A model generated the notes under the pieces. That model searched no databases. It saw nothing but the letters and a program-made list of their open reading frames with translations, and was not told the DNA's origin. From Paracoccus sp. DMF-8 (GTDB lineage: Bacteria > Pseudomonadota > Alphaproteobacteria > Rhodobacterales > Rhodobacteraceae), in contig NZ_JARJHL010000005.1 of assembly GCF_029309835.1 (NCBI RefSeq), forward strand, positions 1-64,000: a DNA stretch of 64,000 nt. Reading direction: 5' to 3'. The position numbers and the translations under genes were made by a program. This document shows positions 27,265 to 35,774 of this stretch, one piece after another. The first letter of the stretch is position 1, and every line of letters begins with the position of its first letter.

Positions 27265-28428
27265 TCAAATCGCCGCGCCCTGCCCCGCAAGCTGCCCCGC
27301 GCCCTGCCCCGCAAGCTGCCCCGCGCCCTGCCCCGCGACGGGTCCGGCTCCGTTCGCGCCCGTTTCCAGTTCGGCGCGGAGGCGGTCGGCATGGCGATCC
27401 AGCCACAGCGCCAGCACCAGAAGCGGGCCGTTGCGGATCCGGCCGCTGTCGACCATATCCATCAGTGCGCTGCGGCTGACCAGATGCGACCGGATATCCT
27501 CGTCTTCGGATGCCAGCCCGGCGATACCGGCCGCGCCATCAGGAAGATCGGCGATCCCGATGTAAAGATAAAGAAATTCGGCGACCGCGCCGGGGCTGGG
27601 ATAATGCGCCGGGGCCGAAAAGACCTGACCTATCGCGATGCCCGCCTCCTCCACCGCCTCGCGGCGCGCGGCGGCTTCGGGCGCTTCACCGGCATCGACG
27701 CGGCCCGCGATGGCTTCATACAGCCAGGGTTCACGGTCGCCGCGCGCCGCAGGTCCGGCGCGGAACTGGTCGATCAGCAAAACCCGATCCCGGACCGGGT
27801 CCCAGGGTAAAAGAACCGTCGCGTCGCCCGAAACGAAAACCGCCCGCTCCAGCGGGTCGGACCAGCCGCCCGAATTCAGCGAATGCCGCAGGCGCAGGCT
27901 TTCGACGGAAAAGAAATGGGCATAGGGTTCGCTGCGCGACAGCAGTTCCCACGCGCCGCCCCCCGGTCCAAGCGTAGTCGGTCCAAGCGGGGTCTGGGGT
28001 TCGGATTCGCCGCGCAGCCGGGACGCGACCCAGCCCGCGACCGAGGGCAGCCGCGCCCGGATCCGTTCCGCCGCCATGCCGATATCCAGCCCGACCAGCC
28101 AGGCCGCCATCGCCGCCGCAAGCTGCGGGTTCCAGTCACGCTCCTGCCCGGTATCCTCGTCGCCAGCCGCGGGACCAGCGCCAAGCCCCAGCACGCCGTC
28201 CTGCGCGGTCAGGTCAAAGATCTCGGCATAGCGGCACAGTTCCGCCGTCCATTCGACGCGCAGGGCGGGAATGTCTTCGGCACCCGGCAGCCGCCGCGGC
28301 CAGCCGTTCAGCGCAATCCCCGCCCGCGCGCCGCCGATCAGCCGCCCGGACAGGCGACAAGGCTCACCCCGCAGATTCAGCGCGGCCATCATCTCTGGAT
28401 GGGCCAGAGGCCCGGCAATCACGATCAA
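27265..28428 (-). CDS. NUDIX hydrolase, TrgB-like (tellurite-resistance type)
   Basis: 387 residues. The N-terminal ~100 residues resemble a gamma-glutamylcyclotransferase-like fold (ALNLRGEPCRLSGRLIGGAR); the C-terminal half is an ADP-ribose-pyrophosphatase-type NUDIX domain, with the box GRVDAGEAPEAAARREAVEE followed by AGI. The pairing with cysK recalls Rhodobacter trgB-cysK. The C terminus ends in a Gly/Gln/Ala run made by a 24-bp DNA repeat. Its start overlaps the stop of the upstream secreted protein gene (ATGA). A tellurite role is inferred from context only. Confidence 0.82.
   Translation of the reverse strand: MIVIAGPLAHPEMMAALNLRGEPCRLSGRLIGGARAGIALNGWPRRLPGAEDIPALRVEWTAELCRYAEIFDLTAQDGVLGLGAGPAAGDEDTGQERDWNPQLAAAMAAWLVGLDIGMAAERIRARLPSVAGWVASRLRGESEPQTPLGPTTLGPGGGAWELLSRSEPYAHFFSVESLRLRHSLNSGGWSDPLERAVFVSGDATVLLPWDPVRDRVLLIDQFRAGPAARGDREPWLYEAIAGRVDAGEAPEAAARREAVEEAGIAIGQVFSAPAHYPSPGAVAEFLYLYIGIADLPDGAAGIAGLASEDEDIRSHLVSRSALMDMVDSGRIRNGPLLVLALWLDRHADRLRAELETGANGAGPVAGQGAGQLAGQGAGQLAGQGAAI
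27277..27336. repeat. 24-bp tandem repeat in the NUDIX gene 3' end
   Basis: Two exact 24-bp units (27277-27300, 27301-27324) and a 12-bp half unit, encoding repeated GQGAGQLA at the C terminus. The length could vary by slippage without breaking the frame. Confidence 0.8.
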
Positions 28429-29285
28429 ATTCCCTCTCCGCTCAGGGCCGCGCCGCTGATGATGCCCACCTCGAACGACAGGCGCATGAAAACTGCATCA
28501 AAGGCGCGGTTGAGGCAAGCGGACAGGATGCGGGCCTCGGGGGTGGCCACGAAAACGATCAGCGCCTCGATTTCCGCGTCATCCAGCGGCTGATAGGCCA
28601 GCAGCAACATGCGCCGCACCCATTGGCTGATTTCGGGCCGCAGCCGATCCTCGATCAGGGTCGCATCGACGGTAAGCTCTTGCGGATCCGGCCTTTCCCC
28701 GATCGCGGCATAGAATCCGCGCGTGCTCTGGATGCTGCCGTTCAGCCCGGAAACCACGCCGGTTTCCACCACATCGGTCGCGGCGATCAGCCTTTCGATC
28801 TGGTCAAGGCGCGGATCGCCACGTTCCTGCGCCTGCGACAGCATCTCATCGGCGACCTGCATCTGGTCGGGGTCCAGCAAAACCCGCCGCGCCGACAGTT
28901 CCAGCCCGACCAGCCGCCGGCCGGGCGGACTGTCATAAAAACGCAACGCCATGTCGATGACCTGCGGATCCTGCGCGGCCAGTTCAGCCGAAAGCGCCGC
29001 CGACATCAGCCGGGACAGCCGTTCGGGCGCATAGATGCGTTGCAGGTTGATCCGCAGGACCGCCGAATCGTCGGGCCCCATCCCCTCGCCCAGAGACAGC
29101 AGCAGTTCAGAAACCGCCTCATGGGCCATCATGTCCAGAAGCCGATCCAGATGGATCAGGTCATTGATATCATGTTGAATGATGGACAGCCGCGTGGTGC
29201 TGGCACCAGTGCTTTCCGCCCTTGCGGGCGCAGGCCCCACGCCCAGAAAACAGAAAATGGCGGCCATCACGATGGCTATCAGCAA
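28425..29285 (-). CDS. Exported DUF2059-like protein
   Basis: A 286-residue predicted periplasmic helical protein. Helix-rich sequence and phrases such as MALRFYDSPPGRRLVGLE and ALIVFVATPEARIL recall DUF2059. I place the start at TTG 29285, six bases after a strong AAGGAGG; this gives a compact signal peptide ending GPAPARA. A longer TTG start at 29345 would put charged residues before it. Coupled to the NUDIX gene by ATGA. Confidence 0.72.
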   Translation of the reverse strand: MLIAIVMAAIFCFLGVGPAPARAESTGASTTRLSIIQHDINDLIHLDRLLDMMAHEAVSELLLSLGEGMGPDDSAVLRINLQRIYAPERLSRLMSAALSAELAAQDPQVIDMALRFYDSPPGRRLVGLELSARRVLLDPDQMQVADEMLSQAQERGDPRLDQIERLIAATDVVETGVVSGLNGSIQSTRGFYAAIGERPDPQELTVDATLIEDRLRPEISQWVRRMLLLAYQPLDDAEIEALIVFVATPEARILSACLNRAFDAVFMRLSFEVGIISGAALSGEGI

Positions 29286-29387
29286 CCAGAACCTCCTTGT
29301 TACGCGACTGTCGAAGTTTTTCGCGCGAACCCTCTTGCGCTTCAACCCATGCCGGTCTAAATGCCTGCCTCACCACCCAAGAAGCGC

Positions 29388-29477
29388 GGAGAGGTGCCGG
29401 AGTGGTCGAACGGGGCGGTCTCGAAAACCGTTGAGCCTTCACGGGTTCCGTGGGTTCGAATCCCACCCTCTCCGCCA
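29388..29477 (+). tRNA. tRNA-Ser (anticodon CGA)
   Basis: 90 nt with a class II long variable arm. Acceptor GGAGAGG pairs with CCTCTCC, G discriminator, encoded CCA. The anticodon CGA at 29422-29424 sits in loop CTCGAAA and reads UCG. The T loop is GGTTCGAATCC. It is the likely integration site for the island that follows, because its downstream flank recurs at 58.3 kb. Confidence 0.97.
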
Positions 29478-29640
29478 CTTGCCCCTGCGAAAGCGTTCTC
29501 CCGATCCGGCTGCGGCCGGATTTTTCCGTTGTTTTCGAGGGTTATGCGGGTGGGGCTGAGCACTGGCATCGGCGCCAGGAGGCCTGGAAGCGGTCTCTCC
29601 AGGGCGATATTCTCCGAACCTGATGACTGCGCCCGTTTGA
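29472..29640 (+). repeat. tRNA-Ser downstream flank, left copy
   Basis: From the tRNA 3' end through about 165 bp, the sequence aligns with 58309-58475 at roughly three quarters identity, sharing GTTGTTTTCGAGGGTTAT and GCGATATTCTCCG-type blocks. The two copies are in the same orientation and enclose 28.8 kb. Confidence 0.75.
29504..29525 (+). terminator. Rho-independent terminator of tRNA-Ser
   Basis: A stem of ATCCGGC and GCCGGAT with a TGCG loop followed by TTTT, 26 bases after the tRNA 3' end. In the right-hand copy at 58.3 kb the stem is partly lost. Confidence 0.85.
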
Positions 29641-29743
29641 TGAATTTCTTATAAGCCCTTGTGAGATATCAAGAAAATCCAGCGTCAGAAATTGCTTGGA
29701 TTGGAGTCGCGTTTGCGTCTGCCGCGACCGGGTTCGGAAGTTC

Positions 29744-30460
29744 TCAGGCCATGGCCCTTTCCAACCTCTGCTTCCGACGCTTCCAATCGGGCATCACCTT
29801 GTAGAGTAGCTCGAAGAAGGCAGCACCGTGATGAGGCTCCGCCACATGGCAGAGCTCGTGGGTGATCACGTAGTCGATGGCGTCGACCGGCGCCTGCACG
29901 AGGCGGCGGTTCAGCAGCAGGCGTCCGGCCGGCGACATGGACCCCCATCGCTGCCGGGTCTGGCGTACGATGAGACCTTTCGGCCTGAATGCCTCCGGAT
30001 CCGGGAAGTGGCCGAGACAGAGCTCGATCCGCTCCGGGAACTTGATGTGTGCCCGGTCCCGGTACCATGCCTCGACCAGTTCGCGCGTCACCTCCGGCCT
30101 GGTCGGCCGGTGTGTCTGCACAACGATGAAGCCGCGGATCAGCTTCACGCTTTCCTGGACATGCGGGACGACCTTCAGCCGATACTGGCGCCCGAGGTAG
30201 AGATGGGTCTCACCGGCGACAAAACTGCGCTCCGGTGTTCTTGGAAGGAACTGGGCGAAGTACCGCTGCTGCCGCGTCACCCATGCCGCGCGCTTCCGCA
30301 GCTTGGCTTCTATTGCGTCGAGCGTCGCGTCCTCCGGGGCCGCGATCACCACCGAAGCATCCGGCTCGACAGCGATCTCTAGCGTCTTCCTCGGACGGCG
30401 GACGATCTCGTACCGGATCTCCTGCTCGCCGTACTGCAAGCAGTGCATTTCCCGCGTCAT
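29744..30460 (-). CDS. YgjP/SprT-like zinc metallopeptidase (M48-type)
   Basis: A 238-residue soluble protein of the DUF45/YgjP family, with the zinc motif HELCHVAEPHH and a conserved RWGSMSPAGRLLLNRRL segment before it. These genes often sit at the 3' end of type I restriction operons; here the start overlaps the stop of an hsdR remnant (ATGA), in keeping with that. Its function in such operons is unknown. Confidence 0.88.
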   Translation of the reverse strand: MTREMHCLQYGEQEIRYEIVRRPRKTLEIAVEPDASVVIAAPEDATLDAIEAKLRKRAAWVTRQQRYFAQFLPRTPERSFVAGETHLYLGRQYRLKVVPHVQESVKLIRGFIVVQTHRPTRPEVTRELVEAWYRDRAHIKFPERIELCLGHFPDPEAFRPKGLIVRQTRQRWGSMSPAGRLLLNRRLVQAPVDAIDYVITHELCHVAEPHHGAAFFELLYKVMPDWKRRKQRLERAMA

Positions 30461-30780
30461 GCCGCGAACCGGGCCCGAGCAAGATCCATGATCTTGAGTT
30501 CGAGATCGTCGAGCACCTCCACGGGCAGGTCGACGCCCCTCTCGTCACGCAGAACGTCGAAGAAGTAGTCATCAATGGCATTGTGCAGTTTGTTCTGGGC
30601 CACTTCGTTCGACCAGATGTCGACGATCAGGTGGGACTTGATGATGTCGATGATCTCCAGGGCGATGGATGCTGCTTCGACCGAGAACTCGGCAGTGACG
30701 TGGAAGACATTGTTCTCCGGCCGCACCCAATCGATGTAGCGGAACGAGTAGCTCTTCGAGTCGCCTTCGATGGACCGCGC
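30457..30780 (-). pseudogene. Internally deleted type I restriction subunit (hsdR remnant)
   Basis: The frame reads KSYSFRYIDWVRPENNVFHV, which resembles the N-terminal region of HsdR, then after EFSVE passes straight to a stretch like HsdR's C-terminal tail (NKLHNAIDDYFFDVL, ELKIMDLARARFA). The motor and nuclease-core residues, several hundred in a complete subunit, are gone. The upstream end is joined to a LysR fragment near 30778. Identification rests on remembered family sequence and is moderate. Confidence 0.5.
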
Positions 30781-30913
30781 CGAGGCGCTCCTCGAGATGC
30801 TTGACGCGCTGGGAGATGGCAGACGGTGTCACATGGAGTGACGCCGCGGCACGCTCGAAACTTCCGGTCCGAACGACTGCGGCAACGGCGCGGAGGGCGG
30901 CGTAGTCGATCAC
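30778..30913 (-). pseudogene. LysR-family regulator fragment (LysG/ArgP-like HTH)
   Basis: Only the N-terminal ~45 residues remain: GTG 30913, then DYAALRAVAAVVRTGSFERA and the LysR HTH (LHVTPSAISQRVKHLEERLG). The frame is then broken by the hsdR remnant. It is divergent from lysE, the standard arrangement of a LysG/ArgP regulator and its exporter. The effector domain is absent, so lysE has probably lost its regulator. Confidence 0.82.
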
Positions 30914-31011
30914 GGTTCAGTTTTCCTTAATCAGGGTCAGCATCCTTAATTTGTCTAATCCGTCGTTAGGTCTTAGCTCAAGTCGAAACGCTTGGAATGG
31001 GACGCCCGCCA

Positions 31012-31623
31012 ATGGACCTGGCCGTTTTCTTCACCGGAATGATGATGAGCCTCAGCCTCATCGTGGCCATCGGAGCGCAGAACGCTTTCGTGCTGCGGCA
31101 AGGTTTGCGCGGCGAACATGTCCTCCCCGTCTGTCTGGCCTGCGCGATCTCGGACGCGATCCTCATCACAGTGGGGGTGACCAGCTTCCGTACCGTCTCG
31201 GAATGGTTGCCCTGGCTCGAGCCTGTGATGCGCTACGGCGGCGCCGCCTTCCTGATCTGGTATGGCCTGAAGAGCCTTCGCTCGGCGCTGCGTTCGAACG
31301 AGGCGCTGGCGGCCGATGTCTCGCTGGCGACGACCGATCTTTTCCGCACGCTGGTTGCCTGCCTCGCCATCACCTGGCTGAACCCGCATGTGTATCTCGA
31401 CACGGTCGTCCTGCTGGGCACCATCTCCACCCAGTTCACGGACAGCCAGGGGTCCTTCGCGATCGGTGCGATTCTCGGATCGTTCGTCTTCTTCTTCGCC
31501 CTCGGCTACGGTGCCATCAAACTGCGCCCGGTGTTCGAGCGACCGGCGGCCTGGCGCATTCTCGAAACGCTCATCGCAATGGTGATGTGGCTTATCGCCT
31601 TCAAGTTGCTGGCCGGAACCTGA
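31012..31623 (+). CDS. LysE/ArgO-family basic amino acid exporter
   Basis: A 203-residue six-helix exporter. The N terminus MMMSLSLIVAIGAQNAFVLR is characteristic of LysE/ArgO and WLNPHVYLDTVVLLG is the conserved central motif. I use ATG 31012 by comparison with family starts; ATG 30997 adds five residues. Beside the truncated LysR gene. Expected substrate is lysine or arginine. The following dapA-like gene is on the same strand. Confidence 0.88.
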   Translation: MDLAVFFTGMMMSLSLIVAIGAQNAFVLRQGLRGEHVLPVCLACAISDAILITVGVTSFRTVSEWLPWLEPVMRYGGAAFLIWYGLKSLRSALRSNEALAADVSLATTDLFRTLVACLAITWLNPHVYLDTVVLLGTISTQFTDSQGSFAIGAILGSFVFFFALGYGAIKLRPVFERPAAWRILETLIAMVMWLIAFKLLAGT

Positions 31624-31752
31624 GAGTACGCGCTCGTGTTCTCGACGGCGCCGATGATCAGCCTCTACCGCCGCGCCCGGCGCGGGATCGAAGGCGTCCT
31701 GGCCGTCTTCTTCGGGTTTGCCGGCCTGCGCCTGCTCTTGTCACGCGTTTGA
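31624..31752 (+). pseudogene. C-terminal fragment of a second LysE/RhtB exporter
   Basis: Directly after the lysE stop an open frame reads FSTAPMISLYRRARRGIEGV and then LAVFFGFAGLRLLLS, ending in TGA 31750-31752. This is the last helix of a RhtB-type exporter. There is no start or N-terminal part, so it is a deletion remnant. Confidence 0.65.
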
Positions 31753-31765
31753 GGGAGTTGCTCGC

Positions 31766-32662
31766 ATGACCTTGTTTACCGGCCTCTCAGCCTTTCCCCT
31801 CACGCCCACCGACGAAGAAGGGCAGCTGGAGCCCCAGCTTCTGCAACGCTTCCTCGAGCGGATCGTGGCAGCTGGTGCGGATTCCATCGGGCTCCTCGGC
31901 AGCACCGGCGGATATGCGTACCTGACGCCGGAGGCACGCAAGCGCACGCTGCGGGCCGCCGTGGAGTGCGTGGCGGGCCGAACGCCGCTCATCATCGGTG
32001 TCGGCGCCCTTACGACCCATGTTGCCGAGGAGCTCGCGCGAGACGCCCGGAAGGCCGGGGCGGATGGCCTGCTTCTCGCGCCCATGTCCTATCAGCCGCT
32101 GACCGAAGAAGAGGTCTTCCAGCATTTCGAGACCGTCGCCGCAGCCGGGGAGCTGCCGCTGTGCATCTACAACAACCCGGGCACCACGAAGTTCACTTTC
32201 AGTCCGGACCTCATCGCGCGCGTCGCCAGGATCCCGAACGTGGCCGCCGTGAAGATGCCGTTACCGGCGGACGGAGACTACGTCACCGAGCTGCGTCGCT
32301 TGCAGGAGATGACTCCGCAGGGCTTTTCCATCGGCTACAGCGGCGACTGGGGCGCAAAGGACGCGCTGCTCGCCGGCGGCGCCTGCTGGTACAGCGTCGT
32401 GGCCGGTCTCCTACCGGAACCCGCCGTGGCGCTCACGCGCGCTGCGCAGTCCGGAGATGCGGCCGAGGCCGAGCACATCGACCGCGCCTTTGGCCCCCTT
32501 TGGGCGCTCTTCCGTGAGTTCGGGAGCTTCCGGGTGATGTTCACCATCGCTGAAGTTCTCGGCTATGGTCGTCTCACTCCGCCGCGTCCGGTCCTTCCGC
32601 TGGAGGAGGCAAACCGGCAAAGGGTCGAGTTGACCTTGCGTTCGCTTCTCGATGCCGTCTGA
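31766..32662 (+). CDS. Dihydrodipicolinate synthase-family (DapA-like) aldolase
   Basis: A 298-residue class I aldolase barrel. LLGSTGGYAYLTPEAR (the GTTGE-type pyruvate-binding loop, here GSTGGY), IYNNPGTTKF with the conserved Tyr, and the Schiff-base Lys in VAAVKMPLP are visible. The family covers DapA, N-acetylneuraminate lyase and sugar-acid aldolases. The altered GSTGGY loop speaks against true DapA. Start ATG 31766 has GAGGGAG upstream. Link to the neighbouring lysine exporter is positional only. Confidence 0.82.
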   Translation: MTLFTGLSAFPLTPTDEEGQLEPQLLQRFLERIVAAGADSIGLLGSTGGYAYLTPEARKRTLRAAVECVAGRTPLIIGVGALTTHVAEELARDARKAGADGLLLAPMSYQPLTEEEVFQHFETVAAAGELPLCIYNNPGTTKFTFSPDLIARVARIPNVAAVKMPLPADGDYVTELRRLQEMTPQGFSIGYSGDWGAKDALLAGGACWYSVVAGLLPEPAVALTRAAQSGDAAEAEHIDRAFGPLWALFREFGSFRVMFTIAEVLGYGRLTPPRPVLPLEEANRQRVELTLRSLLDAV

Positions 32663-32794
32663 GGCCTGAGGGACCAATTGTTCAGGCGGTCGCCTGACCG
32701 GTCGCCACCGTTTCGGACAGGATCCATTTGGTGATGCCGCAAGCCGGAACTGGTCGAAGTAACCGTCTCTGCACTCGCGGCCTGACAGGAAATC

Positions 32795-33214
32795 ATGCCC
32801 ACCCCCCGCGAAACCATCCTCGCCGCGCTTCATGCGCGGCTCTCGGCGCTGCCCGCGACCACTCTGCGGGGCGAGGTGATGCCCGAGCGCGTGCCGGCCG
32901 AGGGGTTGCTGATCCTGCGTGACGGCGAGCCGGGGGAGCCGGAGGTGACGCTGTCGCCGCTGGCCTACCACTACCAGCACCGCGCCGAGATCGAGGCTGT
33001 CGTGCAGGGCCCCGACCGTGACGCCGCCTTCGACACGCTCGTCGCAAGCATCGGCGCGGCGCTCACCGCCGACCGCACGCTGGGCGGCCTCTGCGACTGG
33101 GTCGAGGCGGAAGCGCCGCGTCCGGTCGATCTGCCGGTCGAGGGCGCGGCCAGCCTGAAGGCGGCCGTGATCCCGGTGGTGCTGCACTATTCCACGGCCG
33201 ATCCGCTCGGCTGA
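32795..33214 (+). CDS. Phage tail-terminator-like protein
   Basis: A 139-residue protein starting MPTPRETILAALHARLSALP, with the layout of phage tail terminator/minor tail U proteins (LAYHYQHRAEIEAVVQG in the centre). Similar genes lie in the tail operons of Rhodobacteraceae prophages. It is followed at once by fused remnants of other phage genes, so it is a leftover of a deleted prophage. Confidence 0.6.
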   Translation: MPTPRETILAALHARLSALPATTLRGEVMPERVPAEGLLILRDGEPGEPEVTLSPLAYHYQHRAEIEAVVQGPDRDAAFDTLVASIGAALTADRTLGGLCDWVEAEAPRPVDLPVEGAASLKAAVIPVVLHYSTADPLG

Positions 33215-33527
33215 GGGCCTGCTGGTCGTCTTCGATGGCGCGGGCTGGATCGGCACGACGCCTGCGGCGCTGCAGAACCTCACGCTGCTAGGCCTCGCCG
33301 CCCGCCCGTGCATGCGGGTAGCTCTGCGCTACGGCGCCATCGCGTTCGCCGTGCTCTTGTTCCTGCTTTCGCTTCGGCGCTCCGGCGAGCGAGCGGGACG
33401 CCTCGCCGAGCGCCTTGAAACCACGGAGAAGGCCAATGACGTCCAACGTCGGATGCTGGAAGCGGCGGCTCGCCGTCCTCGCGATCACCACGAGCTTGCT
33501 GAGCGGATGCGGGACGGTTCGTTCTGA
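33213..33527 (+). pseudogene. Fusion of DUF2793 tail fragment and inner-spanin-like gene
   Basis: One open frame starts in the middle of a DUF2793 protein (LLVVFDGAGWIGTTPAALQN, compare 58.95 kb) and jumps after LLGLAAR into the membrane segment and coiled coil of the spanin-like gene found intact at 60769 (FLLSLRRSGERAGRLAERLE). The DUF6127 and endolysin genes that lie between these in the 58.6-61.2 kb copy are missing, so a deletion of about 1.8 kb explains the fusion. Confidence 0.78.
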
Positions 33528-33597
33528 GCATGGCAGGCTCGCAACTTGCCCGCCCGTGGTCGAATACAGCCGGGGATCTCAGGCGCAGGCTAGCTAA
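33436..33597 (+). pseudogene. Outer-spanin-like lipoprotein, 3' truncated
   Basis: A 53-residue frame inside the previous gene but shifted: start ATG 33436, signal segment LAVLAITTSLLSGC with a good lipobox, then RLATCPPVVEYSRG. The intact counterpart (60935-61186) continues for about 30 residues more. The end here is replaced by unrelated sequence at the boundary with the VWA block. Confidence 0.68.
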
Positions 33598-33640
33598 AGA
33601 TAGGCTGCTGCCGTCCGAAGAATCGACCAATCACGAACAC

Positions 33641-34156
33641 TCATTCCAACTGCTCCAGGGTGACGGAAAAGGTCCCGGTGACGGGAACGCCCTGCGACAG
33701 GTCGATGTCGTTGCCAAAGTTGTCCGAAGGTCCCAGCATGCCCTCGAAGCTGCCGCTGATACTCAGTTGCGTGCCGTCGATCGAGTGATCGTCGAGGGTG
33801 ACGCTCAGCCCGCCACGCTCCTGCTCTTCGCGGCCATAAAGCACGGCGACGCGCTCCTTGATCTCGTACAGACTCATATCCAACTCTGGCGCGCTCGGTT
33901 CCCAGCGGGACGCCTCGAAGCCCAAGGATACAACGATTGGCTCTTCCCCGTTATCGGTGAAATCGCGCACATGGATGTTGATCGAAGGCCAGTCCTCGCT
34001 GCCGCTCCAGTCGCTCTGTTCGGCCCAGACGGGGATGGTCCGTTCCGCGCCCGCGATCATCACGGTTATCTCGCCCGAACTTTGGGCCTGACCGAAGGTG
34101 GCGAAAAGGCCGGCCGCGAGGGCTGTGCCGATGAAAAGGGGTCTGATGTGCATCAT
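33641..34156 (-). CDS. Small exported protein of the VWA cluster
   Basis: 171 residues: a signal peptide (LFIGTALAAGLFATFGQAQ) then a beta-rich acidic domain ending VTGTFSVTLEQLE. The ending resembles that of the protein at 37533 (DARLEQVN), so the two are probably paralogues at opposite ends of the cluster. I recognise no domain. Last gene of the minus-strand set; its start is separated by 16 bases from the gene upstream. Confidence 0.65.
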   Translation of the reverse strand: MMHIRPLFIGTALAAGLFATFGQAQSSGEITVMIAGAERTIPVWAEQSDWSGSEDWPSINIHVRDFTDNGEEPIVVSLGFEASRWEPSAPELDMSLYEIKERVAVLYGREEQERGGLSVTLDDHSIDGTQLSISGSFEGMLGPSDNFGNDIDLSQGVPVTGTFSVTLEQLE

Positions 34157-34172
34157 GTGGCTCCGTTGCCGA

Positions 34173-34676
34173 TCATTGGTCGTCTTGGGAAAACACGTGT
34201 CGCCGCAGCCAGTCGTTGATCTCGTCGGCGATCCTGCCGGGGCCGTCCCCTGACACGCCCCAGCCCGACAGCGGAATCCTGGTCGCGGGCCGGGTGTTGC
34301 GGAATACGAGCATCACCTTCGAGGTCGCCCGCTCCTCGGCGGAGGTATGAGTGCGCTCGAGTTCGGCACTGTCCAGCGCGTCGAGAGGATAGGTGTCCGA
34401 TCGCGGGCGGAACCGCGAGTCTCGGCTGACAGTCACCAGCCTTGACGCCTTGTCGAGCGTCAGGATCGTACGTTGGGACAGGGAGGCGTGGCCAAGGTAA
34501 AATGCGCCGTTGAGGCCCACCAGCAGGATCAGCCCGGTCATCACCTCGCCGCCCAGAAGATGTGCCAGCCCGAAAACTGTGACCGGAACCACCGGCAGCA
34601 TCACGAACCACAGAATGAAACGGGGTATGGCTAGTTCGATCTCGAACCGCTTGGGGGTGTTCAGCCGCGCCATCAT
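34173..34676 (-). CDS. Two-helix membrane protein of the VWA cluster
   Basis: 167 residues: a short basic N terminus, two membrane helices (FILWFVMLPVVPVTVFGLAH, then TGLILLVGLNGAFYLGHA) and a C-terminal beta-rich domain with LTLDKASRLVTVSRDSRF, the pattern of YcxB/PH-like membrane proteins. Likely cytoplasmic domain. Start ATG 34676 gives MMARLNTP. Unknown function. Confidence 0.6.
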   Translation of the reverse strand: MMARLNTPKRFEIELAIPRFILWFVMLPVVPVTVFGLAHLLGGEVMTGLILLVGLNGAFYLGHASLSQRTILTLDKASRLVTVSRDSRFRPRSDTYPLDALDSAELERTHTSAEERATSKVMLVFRNTRPATRIPLSGWGVSGDGPGRIADEINDWLRRHVFSQDDQ

Positions 34677-34746
34677 GGCCGAGGCTCCCCCGTTTTCGAC
34701 AGCCAAGAAGAAAATGAAGCATCCATCGCGAGCAGATCCGGCAGGG

Positions 34747-35220
34747 TCACGGCATCCCCAGACCGGTGTCGATCCGGCCCTCGACGAGTTTGCATGTTGT
34801 CGGCGCATCGCTGCGGCAGAGGGAGGCGACGAACCTGGCCTCCATCCGGCCTGCGCCATCGAGGTCGAGCCGTTCGAGCATAAGCTTGGGCGGGTACGGC
34901 GCCCCATCGCTTTGCCGTGCAGGGCCGGTCGCGCCGTCGGGACGGATGTCGATGGTAATGCCCGCAGGGGCCGAGTCTGCCGAAGGCTTCCCTTCGAAAA
35001 TCAGATTGATGTGAAAATCCCCGTCCCCCATGGCGTTGATGTCGATCAGGGTCAGCGGACCGATATCGTTGACCTGTGCCATGGTGGAACCGTCTTCCAT
35101 CCGCAGCACCTCCCACATCAGGTCGGCGCCATCCAGATAGGCCGTCACGGTGCCGACCGAGTCGAATGCGAGCGCCGGCGTGGCGGCGACGCAAAATCCA
35201 AGAAAAAGCCGTCTCAACAA
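34747..35220 (-). CDS. Small exported protein of the VWA cluster
   Basis: 157 residues. The start is TTG 35220, five bases after GGAGG at 35226-35230; this gives a clean signal peptide (LRRLFLGFCVAATPALA). The mature part is beta-rich with two cysteines near the C terminus (SLCRSD, TTCKLV) that could pair. Its start lies three bases from the stop of the preceding gene, so it is co-translated. No family recognised. Confidence 0.6.
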   Translation of the reverse strand: MLRRLFLGFCVAATPALAFDSVGTVTAYLDGADLMWEVLRMEDGSTMAQVNDIGPLTLIDINAMGDGDFHINLIFEGKPSADSAPAGITIDIRPDGATGPARQSDGAPYPPKLMLERLDLDGAGRMEARFVASLCRSDAPTTCKLVEGRIDTGLGMP

Positions 35221-35222
35221 GA

Positions 35223-35774
35223 TCACCTCCGGCTCAGGCTGACTTCGCGGGCGCCTCTGCCCGAGTTCCATTTCGTCCCCATCGCCTCCGTTTCGGAGAA
35301 GAAGCTGATGATGCCGTCCGCACGCCGTGCGCCGCTGCCGATGTGCCAGGAGAATTGGGGGGCGAGGCCCATGTCGCAGCCAAGCACGAAGGCCCATTCG
35401 GCCACGTCCGGTTTGATCGCGAACATGCTGGGGTCCATCGGTGCGCCCTTCACGAAATCATAGCGCAATTCCCTGTTGCCACCCCGCACCGGGACGAGTT
35501 CGGTCCGCATCCCGTCGGCGGCGATGTAGAGCCGGTTGCGCATCCGATCGTAGACGATCTCGAGAACGTTCCTGTGGACACCCATCGTTGCACCGATGCC
35601 AGCGGCGGTCTCGGTCCAAGTACCTTCAAGCAGCGGTCCGATGCGCCGCAGGTCGAGTTTGTCGGCGCCCCGCGGTGCCTCGGAACAGATCTCGTTCGGT
35701 ATGGCGATGTTCTGCTGGGCCGCAGCCGGCGCGGCGGTCATGACAAGCAGGGCGGAAGGCGCTGCGCGGATCAT
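35223..35774 (-). CDS. Exported lipocalin-like protein of the VWA cluster
   Basis: 183 residues with a signal peptide (SALLVMTAAPAAAQ). RRIGPLLEGTWTETAAG then alternating strands up to SFFSETEAMGTKW suggest an eight-strand lipocalin-like barrel; this is a reading of pattern, not of a known family. ATG 35774 overlaps the VWA stop (ATGA). Confidence 0.58.
   Translation of the reverse strand: MIRAAPSALLVMTAAPAAAQQNIAIPNEICSEAPRGADKLDLRRIGPLLEGTWTETAAGIGATMGVHRNVLEIVYDRMRNRLYIAADGMRTELVPVRGGNRELRYDFVKGAPMDPSMFAIKPDVAEWAFVLGCDMGLAPQFSWHIGSGARRADGIISFFSETEAMGTKWNSGRGAREVSLSRR

Noticed and set aside
31766..32662. Naming the aldolase dapA
   Set aside because: The pyruvate-binding loop is GSTGGY instead of GTTGE, and lysine-synthesis context is lacking; a sugar-acid aldolase is as likely.
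33530..34219. A 229-codon plus-strand frame across the spanin scar and the exported protein gene
   Set aside because: Antisense to a gene with a good signal peptide and start; it has no recognisable start or domain.
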